The notes below the pieces were generated by a model, which saw only the letters and a list, made by a program, of their open reading frames with translations, was not told where the DNA came from and made no database searches. A DNA stretch of 64,000 bases. It comes from Actinoplanes regularis (GTDB lineage: Bacteria; Actinomycetota; Actinomycetes; Mycobacteriales; Micromonosporaceae). Positions 7,966 through 14,731 of the stretch are shown piece by piece (positions within the stretch are counted from its first letter, which is position 1; each line of letters opens with the position of its first letter). Location of the stretch: positions 1-64,000 of the forward strand of contig NZ_FZNR01000006.1 in NCBI RefSeq assembly GCF_900188005.1. The letters are read 5' to 3'. The position numbers were made by a program, and so were the translations under genes.

Positions 7966-10116
7966 ATGATCGGGCACAGCACCCCCCGCCTCGCCGCCGA
8001 CCGGCGCGCCATGGACAACGTCGTCGCCGGCGACACCCACGATCCGCACGCCGTCCTGGGCGCGCACCCCGGCGGGGGGCACACCGTCGTCCGGACCCTG
8101 CGCAAGGGCGCCACCAAGGTCGCCGTCCTGCACGAGGGCGAGCGGTACGCGATGACCCGGGTCCACCCGGACGGGATCTTCGCCGCCGAGCTGCCCGGCA
8201 CGGTCCTGGACTACCGGCTCGACGTGGACTCCGAGGAGCACGACGACCCGTACCGGCACCTGCCCACCCTGGGCGAGCTGGACCTGCACCTGATCGGCGA
8301 GGGCCGGCACGAGAAGCTGTGGACGGTGCTCGGCGCGCAGCCGCGCGGCACCGGTGTGGCGTTCGCGGTCTGGGCGCCGAGCGCCCGCGGTGTCCAGGTG
8401 ATCGGTGACTTCGTCGGGTGGGGGCCGTACGACGGGTGGCCGATGCGCTCGCTCGGCTCCAGCGGCGTCTGGGAGATCTACGTCCCGGACGCGCACCTCG
8501 GCAGCAAGTACAAGTTCAAGATCCTCGGGCGGGACGGGGCGTGGCGCGAGCACGCCGACCCGCTCGCCCAGCACACCGAGGTGCCGCCGGCCACCGCGTC
8601 GGTCGTCTTCGAATCGTCCTACGAGTGGCAGGACGAGGCGTGGCTGCGGGCGCGGGCGTCGAAATCGTGGCACCAGGAGCCGGTGAGCTGCTACGAGGTG
8701 CACCTGGGCTCGTGGCGGCCCGGATTGACGTACGTGGAGCTGGCCGAGCAACTGGTGGAGTACGTCGTCGAGACGGGCTTCACCCACGTCGAGCTGATGC
8801 CGGTGATGGAGCACCCGTTCGGCGGATCGTGGGGCTACCAGGTCACCGGATATTTCGCCCCTACCAGCCGTTTCGGAAGCCCCGACGAATTCCGGTATCT
8901 GGTCGACAAGCTGCACCAGGCCGGCATCGGCGTGATCCTGGACTGGGTCCCCGCCCACTTCCCGAAGGACGAGTGGGGCCTGGCCCGCTTCGACGGCACC
9001 CCGCTCTACGAGCACGGCGACTGGCGGCGCGGCGAGCACCCGGACTGGGGCACGTACGTCTTCGACTTCGGCCGCCGCGAGGTGCGCAACTTCCTGGTCG
9101 CCAACGCGCTCTACTGGTGCGAGGAGTTCCACGCCGACGGCCTGCGGGTCGACGCCGTCGCGTCGATGCTCTACCTGGACTACTCCCGCAAGGACGGCGA
9201 GTGGACCCCGAACCAGTACGGCGGCCGGGAGAACCTCGACGCGATCAGCTTCCTGCAGGAGATGAACGCGACCGTCTACAAGAACCACCCGGGCGTGATG
9301 ACCATCGCCGAGGAGTCCACCGCGTGGCCCGGCGTCACCCGCCCCACCCACCTCGGCGGCCTCGGCTTCGGCTTCAAATGGAACATGGGCTGGATGAACG
9401 ACACCCTGGCCTACCTGGTCAAGGAGCCGATCCACCGGCAGTGGCACCACCACCAGATGACCTTCGCGACGATCTACGCCTGGAGCGAGAACTACATCCT
9501 GCCGATCAGCCACGACGAGGTCGTGCACGGCAAGGGCTCGCTGACCGGCAAGATGCCCGGCGACCTGTGGCAGCAGCTGGCCAACACCCGGGCGCTGCTC
9601 GGCTTCATGTGGGCGTTCACCGGCAAGCAGCTGCTCTTCATGGGCTCCGAGATGGGCGACCCGCGGGAATGGAGCGAGGAGCGCGGCCTGGACTGGGCGC
9701 TGCTCGACGACCCGCGGTTCGGCGGGATCAAAGTCCTGGTCGGCGACCTGAACCGGGCCTACCGGGACACCCCCGCGATCTGGACCCAGGACACCTCCGC
9801 ATCCGGCTTCCGCTGGATCACCAGCGACGACTCGCACCACAACACGTTCTCGTTCGTCCGCTTCGCCCCGAACGGCGACACCATCGCGTGCATCGTCAAC
9901 TTCGCCGCGATCCCGCACGAGAACTACCGCATCGGCCTGCCGAAGGCCGGCCGCTGGGCCGAAGTGATCAACACCGACAGCGAGCTGTACGGCGGCTCCG
10001 GCGTCGGCAACATGGGCGCGGTCGAGGCCGAGAACGTACCTTGGCACGGCTTCGACCACTCGGCCGCCCTGCGCGTCCCGCCGCTCGGCGCCCTCTGGCT
10101 CAAACTCGAAAGCTGA
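7966..10116 (+). CDS. glgB: 1,4-alpha-glucan branching enzyme
   Basis: GlgB introduces alpha-1,6 branches into the linear glucan made by GlgE. The 716-residue protein has an N-terminal CBM48-type beta domain (FAVWAPSARGVQVIGDF), then the GH13 barrel with Asp396 in GLRVDAVASM, Glu449 in TIAEESTAWP and Asp517 in ISHDEVVHGK; the spacings match the E. coli enzyme exactly (53 and 121). ATG 7966 follows AAGGA. The gap after mak is 25 bases, and a terminator hairpin follows, so glgB closes the operon. Confidence 0.96.
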   Translation: MIGHSTPRLAADRRAMDNVVAGDTHDPHAVLGAHPGGGHTVVRTLRKGATKVAVLHEGERYAMTRVHPDGIFAAELPGTVLDYRLDVDSEEHDDPYRHLPTLGELDLHLIGEGRHEKLWTVLGAQPRGTGVAFAVWAPSARGVQVIGDFVGWGPYDGWPMRSLGSSGVWEIYVPDAHLGSKYKFKILGRDGAWREHADPLAQHTEVPPATASVVFESSYEWQDEAWLRARASKSWHQEPVSCYEVHLGSWRPGLTYVELAEQLVEYVVETGFTHVELMPVMEHPFGGSWGYQVTGYFAPTSRFGSPDEFRYLVDKLHQAGIGVILDWVPAHFPKDEWGLARFDGTPLYEHGDWRRGEHPDWGTYVFDFGRREVRNFLVANALYWCEEFHADGLRVDAVASMLYLDYSRKDGEWTPNQYGGRENLDAISFLQEMNATVYKNHPGVMTIAEESTAWPGVTRPTHLGGLGFGFKWNMGWMNDTLAYLVKEPIHRQWHHHQMTFATIYAWSENYILPISHDEVVHGKGSLTGKMPGDLWQQLANTRALLGFMWAFTGKQLLFMGSEMGDPREWSEERGLDWALLDDPRFGGIKVLVGDLNRAYRDTPAIWTQDTSASGFRWITSDDSHHNTFSFVRFAPNGDTIACIVNFAAIPHENYRIGLPKAGRWAEVINTDSELYGGSGVGNMGAVEAENVPWHGFDHSAALRVPPLGALWLKLES

Positions 10117-10131
10117 CAGCACCACGTGCCT

Positions 10132-10157
10132 AGGGGACGGGCCTCAGCCCGTCCCCT
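10132..10157 (+). terminator. hairpin ending the glgE-treS-mak-glgB operon
   Basis: A perfect 10-base-pair stem (10133-10142 with 10147-10156, plus an outer A-T pair) closes a CTCA tetraloop 16 bases after the glgB stop. Confidence 0.85.
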
Positions 10158-10189
10158 CGGGACCGCCCGCTGCCCTCTCCGCGCCACTC

Positions 10190-10395
10190 CCACCACGCAC
10201 CGCCGCACGCCGCTGCTCCCCCCGCCGCACCTCGCTCCTCCCCACCGCGCACCGCCACACGCCGCTACTCCCTCACCGCCGCACCTCGCCGCTCCCCACC
10301 GCGCACCGCTACTCCCCCGCCGCACCTCGCCGCGCACCGCCACACGCCGCTACTCCCCCGCCGCACCTCGCCGCTCCCCACCGCGCACCGCTGCG
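10190..10395. repeat. C-rich imperfect tandem repeats
   Basis: A unit beginning CCGCCGCACCTCGC recurs at 10222, 10276, 10317 and 10358, with periods of 54, 41 and 41 bases, and a degenerate copy precedes them. Units share CACCGCGCACCGC and GCCGCTACTCC. The tract is strongly strand-biased (nearly all C, A and T on the forward strand). No gene is supported here. Confidence 0.75.
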
Positions 10396-10434
10396 CGACT
10401 TGCGACAACCCGCGCATCCGCTCCCGATAGACGG

Positions 10435-11303
10435 TGGTCCTTGTACAACCCTTCTTCGATACGACCTGTGGAGTCTCGTGGCCAGGCCACAGGCCAAGCC
10501 CAGTGACGATCTCGCGCCACGTCGCCCCACTCCAGGTCCGCACCGCGCCTCCCGACCGCCCGCAACCCGCACGTTGACCGTGCAGGACGCCCGGCTGGCC
10601 CGCAATTTGGCATCAACCGTGGCGTCCGTTACGACGCTGACAACCAGCCAGGCCGACCCCAGTACCGCTTAGCAAAGTCGATCTTGAATGGAATCGCATG
10701 CGTCGTACCAGCGGTGCCGCTGAGGGCGCTCGCCAGCCACCATCCGCCTCTGGCCACTACCCGCGCGGCTTGCGGATGGGTATTGGCGCTCGCAAGCCAC
10801 CGTCCGCCCCGGGTCACCACCCCGGCCGCCACCCTCGGTTCACCGGTGGGCACTGGCGCCCGCCAGCCACCATCCGCCCCGGGTCACCACCCCGGCCGCC
10901 GCGTACGGTTTGTGAGTGGGCGCTATCGGCTGCAACCCGCCAGCCACATCGCATGGCATCCAAACCCAGCTACCCAACCCACTCCCATCGCGAACAACTC
11001 CCGAGAGGCCGTGCCTTCCGCCTGCCGCCACGTCCAAGATCAACGACTGGTGGATTGACCCCGACCCGGCCGGCCCCAGAGTGGCATCAGCCGCCTTGGG
11101 TGGCTGGCAACCAGCCCTGGGATCGGGCGCGGGCGGATCTGGAGTCGGAGCCGCCTCGGGTGGTGATCGCCTCAGGCCCAGCGCGCGCTTGCTGCCCGCA
11201 ATGGTGCGAGCGTCGCGCGAGATCAATGCCACGGGGCTTGGTCCGAGAGGACTGGCCACGGGACTACCCAGGTCGTACCGGCGAAGGGTTTGAGCAAGGA
11301 CCA
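10435..11303. mobile_element. possible decayed element bounded by an imperfect inverted repeat
   Basis: Left arm 10435-10517 and right arm 11215-11303, read in opposite orientation, align over about 85 bases at roughly three quarters identity with small gaps. Shared blocks are TGGTCCTTG, TACGACCTG, CGTGGCCAG, CCAAGCCC and GATCTCGCGC. The roughly 700 bases between them hold no recognisable transposase or intact gene, only tandem repeats. The structure resembles a non-autonomous or badly decayed transposable element. No target-site duplication was identified. Confidence 0.45.
10729..10932. repeat. three imperfect tandem repeats of about 60-73 bases
   Basis: Units start CGCTCGCCAGCCACCATCC (10729), CGCTCGCAAGCCACCGTCC (10789) and CGCCCGCCAGCCACCATCC (about 10857). 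Each carries a CCCCGGGTCACCACCCCGG-type block and ends in GTGGGCACTGG-like sequence. The last two are the best matched. They lie between the arms of the long inverted repeat. No protein reading is convincing. Confidence 0.65.
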
Positions 11304-11308
11304 CTCCC

Positions 11309-11842
11309 TCACCCGCCGCTGGCCGGAAACAGTTCGCGCAGCGCTGGATATTCGCCGATCTGGCTCCAGTCCGGTGGGAACGGATCACTGCGGGTCCGGA
11401 AGCCCCGCGCCGCCAAGGCCTTCTCAAGATCACCGGGATGAGCCTGGCCGGGAACGTAGGCGAGCGACTCCCACCAGGGCCACTCCTCCTCCGCCCAGTC
11501 GTGGAACGTCCGGCCGGCCAGGCGCCGGATCGACGGCAGGCCGGCCAAGGCGTCCGGCGCGGCGGCGATCTCCTCGAAAGCCTCGCGGCCCTGGCCGATC
11601 AGCCAGCACTGGAAATACCAGAACGTGTCGGTGGAGGCACCGCCGTAGACCACGTCGACGGCCGCCCACATCGCCGCGTTGTCGACGCGGTCGCGGCATT
11701 CCTGCAAGCGGATCGCGAAGTCCTCGATCTGGGTGCCACCGAGTTTCCGCAGCTCGCCGATCAGCCACTGCTCGCGCCCGTCCAGCGTGTCCCGCTCACG
11801 GCCGCTGCGCTCGATCAGCGCCCAGAATCCCTCGACGTCCAT
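11309..11842 (-). CDS. DUF4240 domain-containing protein
   Basis: The 177-residue protein begins MDVEGFWALIERSGRE and ends with WSQIGEYPALRELFP, typical of the DUF4240 family of small soluble proteins of unknown function, often found near toxin or effector-immunity genes (family knowledge). Conserved aromatic blocks FWYFQCWLIGQGREAF and FHDWAEEEWPWWESLAYV are present. ATG 11842 is preferred because the family starts at MDxxxFW; an in-frame ATG at 11872 would add ten residues and also lacks a clear ribosome site. It is divergent from the toxin-antitoxin remnant and ends six bases from the right arm of the inverted repeat. Confidence 0.75.
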   Translation of the reverse strand: MDVEGFWALIERSGRERDTLDGREQWLIGELRKLGGTQIEDFAIRLQECRDRVDNAAMWAAVDVVYGGASTDTFWYFQCWLIGQGREAFEEIAAAPDALAGLPSIRRLAGRTFHDWAEEEWPWWESLAYVPGQAHPGDLEKALAARGFRTRSDPFPPDWSQIGEYPALRELFPASGG

Positions 11843-11994
11843 GCCCCGGATCCCATCACGCGGGTACGACATTTGTCGCGCGCCGATCGCGAAGTGAGTC
11901 GCCGGGGGCCGACGCCGATCGCCGCGTCGCCGTCGGCAGCCTGGGTTCCCGGACTCGCCGTCGGCCGCTCCGCCGGCAGGATGAAAGTAGGACC

Positions 11995-12260
11995 GTGAAA
12001 CTGAGCATCAGCGTTCCGGACGACGTCGCGGCCTATCTGCAGAGCCGCGGCAACGCCTCCGCGGCCGTCACCGAAGCGGTTCGCCGAGTGCCGCCGGACG
12101 CCCGTCGGGACCGCCGGCGTGCCGCCGCGCAAGCCACCCGCGTGCCGCCGCGCAAGCCTTCGGTGAGTTCTACCGTTCCCGCACCCCGGAACAGCTCCAG
12201 GCCGACCGCGACCTGATCGGGAGCAGTAACGACATCGCGCTGCGCGACGCCGAATGGTGA
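11995..12260 (+). pseudogene. antitoxin gene frameshifted by a 23-base tandem duplication
   Basis: GTG 11995 opens KLSISVPDDVAAYLQSRGNA, an N-terminus like ribbon-helix-helix antitoxins of MazEF-type pairs. A 19-base sequence occurs at 12117-12135 and again at 12140-12158 (period 23). Because 23 is not a multiple of three, the present frame drifts into Pro/Arg-rich sequence and stops at 12216. Removing one period restores an 80-codon gene ending FGEFYRSRTPEQLQADRDL then ALRDAEW and a TGA at 12258-12260, directly at the toxin start region. The duplication is visible; the conclusion that it is recent and inactivating is inference. Confidence 0.7.
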
Positions 12261-12270
12261 GCCGCGGGCA

Positions 12271-12558
12271 GTGCGCGGCAGGGCACGGCACCGCGTGCTG
12301 GTGATCAGCAACGACGAGTACAACGCGGTCGAGGAGCCGGCGATCTGGGCCCTCGCGGTCGTCCGCAAGGTGCCGCACCGGAATCATCTCGCCGTCCGGC
12401 TCGGACCCGGCGCCCCGCTGAGCGGAGCCTACGTGCGGCTCCACAACGTGGTGCAGATCCTCGACAGGTCCGCCCTGCGCGACAATCACGGCTATGTGTC
12501 ACACGCGACCATGAACGCTGCCGAGGACGCCGTTCGAGAGTTCCTGGACCTGCCCTGA
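12271..12558 (+). CDS. MazF/PemK-like toxin, N-terminus probably damaged
   Basis: From GTG 12271 the 95-residue translation reads RHRVLVISNDEYNAV, then PLSGAYVRLHNVVQILDRS and GYVSHATMNAAEDAVREFL, a MazF/CcdB-fold toxin pattern (usually an endoribonuclease). The usual start would be ATG 12254, which overlaps the antitoxin TGA and gives MVSRGQ, the normal N-terminal strand of this fold. That frame is lost immediately; inserting one base after 12271 would join MVSRGQ to the downstream frame. So the toxin may also carry a one-base deletion. Whether the GTG product is functional is uncertain. Confidence 0.55.
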   Translation: MRGRARHRVLVISNDEYNAVEEPAIWALAVVRKVPHRNHLAVRLGPGAPLSGAYVRLHNVVQILDRSALRDNHGYVSHATMNAAEDAVREFLDLP

Positions 12559-12599
12559 CCTCGGTAGCTATTTGACCGAACAGGCGCGGGCAGGGCTTG

Positions 12600-13145
12600 T
12601 CAGTCCCGGTCGCGGGCCAGCCACTCGGGGGCGAGGATGCCGAAGAGCAGGTCGTCGGTCCACTCCCCCTTGATGAAGGTCTGCTGCCGCAGCAGCCCCT
12701 CCCTGGTGAAGCCGAGCCGCTCCATCAGCGCCGCCGACGCCGTGTTCCGGGCGTCGCACTCCCCCATCACCCGGTGCAGCCCCTGGAGGCGGAACAGACG
12801 GTCCAGGACGGCGCTCACCGCCTCGGTCGCGAAACCCATCTTCTGGTACGCCGTGGCGACCGTGAACCCGATCTCCGCCTGCTTGTGGTTCTCGTGCAGC
12901 CGCACCGCGACGTCCCCGATCAGCACCCGCTCGGCGGCGTGCTCGATCGCGTACTGGAACCAGCCCGGCTGATCCGGCGAGCTCGCCGCGAAGTTCCGTA
13001 CCGCCGTCTCCGCCCGGTCCAGCTCGAACGGCGCCTCCCAGGACTGGTAGCGCGCCACAGCCGGATCCGACCGGTACTCCGACAGCGTCGGCGCGTCCGA
13101 CGCCCGGAACCTCCGAAGGATCAACCGCTTCGTCCCCATCAGCAC
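12600..13145 (-). CDS. GNAT-family N-acetyltransferase (RimJ/RimL type)
   Basis: The 181-residue protein begins LMGTKRLILRRFRASDA and contains IGDVAVRLHENHKQAEIGF, FATEAVSAVLDRLF and ECDARNTASAALMERLGF, the typical RimJ/RimL-like acetyl-CoA-binding GNAT fold; protein N-termini or small amines are possible substrates. GTG 13145 is chosen because TATTCT lies six bases upstream with no ribosome site, matching leaderless genes elsewhere in the window; ATG 13139 is the alternative. It is divergent from the next gene, with both promoters in a 100-base gap. Confidence 0.85.
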   Translation of the reverse strand: MLMGTKRLILRRFRASDAPTLSEYRSDPAVARYQSWEAPFELDRAETAVRNFAASSPDQPGWFQYAIEHAAERVLIGDVAVRLHENHKQAEIGFTVATAYQKMGFATEAVSAVLDRLFRLQGLHRVMGECDARNTASAALMERLGFTREGLLRQQTFIKGEWTDDLLFGILAPEWLARDRD

Positions 13146-13151
13146 CCGCCG

Positions 13152-13157
13152 AGAATA
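13152..13157 (-). promoter_or_regulatory. -10 element, probable leaderless start of the GNAT gene
   Basis: TATTCT on the reverse strand lies six bases before GTG 13145, so transcription would begin at or next to the start codon. No convincing -35 element is seen. Confidence 0.6.
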
Positions 13158-13231
13158 CGGTGTCGCGTGGCCGGTCGGCCGATCGATGTGACGCCCTCGC
13201 CCGGCTGATGATCGCGATCGATGTCGGCCCC

Positions 13232-13237
13232 TAGAAT
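13232..13237 (+). promoter_or_regulatory. -10 element, probable leaderless start at 13245
   Basis: TAGAAT followed by seven bases and GTG 13245. There is no Shine-Dalgarno sequence. The element argues against the alternative ATG at 13221, which would lie upstream of the predicted transcription start. Confidence 0.65.
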
Positions 13238-13244
13238 CGGGCCC

Positions 13245-13751
13245 GTGAAGCTCGCCGACGTTCTGCAGGTCATCTCGCTGATCGCCGTCGCTGTCGCACT
13301 GTTCCTGAACTACCGGCAGGCCCGCGAGACCGCACGTCAGGCCCGGGAGGCGGCCCGGCAGGTGGAGCTCTCCACCGCCGCCCTCCGGCAGGACTCCTAC
13401 CGGCAGCTGGTCACGCACGGGACGAGCGCGAACCAGACGCTGCTCGCCGGCAACCCCGGCCTGCTCGACTGGTTCCTGGCGAGCCGGGGCGTGCCGACCG
13501 GCACACACGAGGAGAACCTGCGGCACATGTTCGTCTTCTGGCGGATGGACAGCCACGAGGAGATCTTCCGCTCGCACGCGGCCGGTCAGCTGCCCGGTGA
13601 CGCGTGGCAGGCGTGGCGCAACGTGATCGAGGCCGACGCCGCGCTGCCCGAGTTCGGCACCGTGTGGGCCCGGGTGCGACCGCAGTACACCCGGGACTTC
13701 GCGGATTTCGTCGACACGCTGCTCCCCCGCCGTGACGCCCCGGCGGAGTAG
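13245..13751 (+). CDS. small membrane-anchored protein of unknown function
   Basis: A 168-residue protein with an N-terminal membrane segment (VISLIAVAVALFLNY) followed by a charged, probably coiled helix (RQARETARQAREAARQVE) and a soluble domain containing HMFVFWRMDSHEEIF and QYTRDFADFVDTLL. Similar one-helix proteins in many bacteria have no assigned role. GTG 13245 is chosen from the leaderless promoter; ATG 13221 is in frame. It converges on the PP2C gene 15 bases downstream. Confidence 0.75.
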   Translation: MKLADVLQVISLIAVAVALFLNYRQARETARQAREAARQVELSTAALRQDSYRQLVTHGTSANQTLLAGNPGLLDWFLASRGVPTGTHEENLRHMFVFWRMDSHEEIFRSHAAGQLPGDAWQAWRNVIEADAALPEFGTVWARVRPQYTRDFADFVDTLLPRRDAPAE

Positions 13752-13766
13752 ACCGGAGGCGGCCGG

Positions 13767-14486
13767 TCAGACCTCGACGACGTCGGCGATGATCACCGTG
13801 ACGTTGTCCGGGGCGCCGTTCTCCAGGGTCCGGTTGACCAGCTCGGCCGCGCAGGTGCGCCGGTCCGGGTTGTCGCGCAGGGTCTGGGCGATCACCGCGT
13901 CCTCGACGTAGTCGGAGAGGCCGTCGCTGCAGAGCAGGTACCGGTCGCCGACGCGGGCCGGGATCATCCGGCCGGCGGGGCGGAACGGGCCGCCCTGCAC
14001 CGCCTGGGTGACCAGCGCCCGCTGCGGGTGCCGGCGGGCGTCGTCCGGGGTGAGCACACCCTGGTCGACCAGCGCCTGCACGTACGTGTCGTCGCGGGTG
14101 AGCTGCTGGAAGTCGCCCTCGCGCAGCAGGTAGCAGCGGGAGTCGCCGACGTTCAGCGCGGCCAGCCGGTCGCCGGAGAGCAGCAGCGCGGTCACCGTCG
14201 TACCCATGCCGTCGCGGGCGTCGTCGTCCGCGACCGCCTTCTCGATCTGCTTGTTGGCGGTCTGCAGCGCCTCGATCAGATCCTGTAGCGGCTCCCCCGT
14301 GTCGGGTTTCTGGTCGACCTCCCCGAGCGCCTGCACGAGGATGTCACTCGCCAACTCACCGGCGGGCAACCCGCCCATGCCGTCCGCGACCACGAAGAGG
14401 CGATTACCGACGAAAACCGCGTCTTCGTTGTTGGACCGGACCAGGCCCTGATCAGTGGCGGCGACCGCCCGGACAGCAAGCGTCAT
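13767..14486 (-). CDS. PP2C-family serine/threonine protein phosphatase
   Basis: A 239-residue soluble catalytic domain with the PP2C metal motifs: SNNEDAVF, VVADGMGGLPAGELAS, GTTVTALLL, NVGDSRCYLL, CSDGLSDYV and GAPDNVTVIIADV. It removes phosphate from Ser/Thr residues using two Mn or Mg ions, and resembles the catalytic domain of PstP but lacks the membrane segment of that protein. A partner kinase could be the membrane kinase at 17330-19162, which is inference. ATG 14486 begins TLAVRAVAATDQGLVRSNNED as in the family. Confidence 0.92.
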   Translation of the reverse strand: MTLAVRAVAATDQGLVRSNNEDAVFVGNRLFVVADGMGGLPAGELASDILVQALGEVDQKPDTGEPLQDLIEALQTANKQIEKAVADDDARDGMGTTVTALLLSGDRLAALNVGDSRCYLLREGDFQQLTRDDTYVQALVDQGVLTPDDARRHPQRALVTQAVQGGPFRPAGRMIPARVGDRYLLCSDGLSDYVEDAVIAQTLRDNPDRRTCAAELVNRTLENGAPDNVTVIIADVVEV

Positions 14487-14717
14487 GTAGCAAGAGTGCC
14501 AAAGCCCCGAAGGGTTGTCTCTAGTAAACGTCCACCTCCGCGCGCGCCGTCTCCGCCGGTCCGGTGTTTCCGCAGGTCGCGGCGGTTCACCCGGCCGGGC
14601 GGTTCACCCGGGAGTCAGACATCGGCGCGGCGCGTCGCGGACGCCCGGCCGGCGCCCTACGGGTGATCATCCACGGAGATGTCTGCGGGGCGGCGCGACA
14701 AGGCCCCGCGGCCTCGG

Positions 14718-14724
14718 TAACAAT
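14718..14724 (+). promoter_or_regulatory. -10-like element, probable leaderless start of tex
   Basis: TAACAAT ends seven bases before GTG 14732, with no ribosome-binding site in between. The rest of the 14487-14717 gap between the divergent PP2C and tex genes shows no other gene. Confidence 0.5.
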
Positions 14725-14731
14725 CGTCGGC

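Noticed and set aside
10190..10395. Possible CRISPR array because of regularly spaced short repeats
   Set aside because: The units are contiguous and imperfect, with no unique spacers of constant length and no cas genes nearby.
14486..14515. TGGCAC followed by TTGC on the reverse strand before the PP2C gene, resembling a sigma-54 promoter
   Set aside because: The spacing is two bases instead of five, and actinobacteria lack sigma-54.
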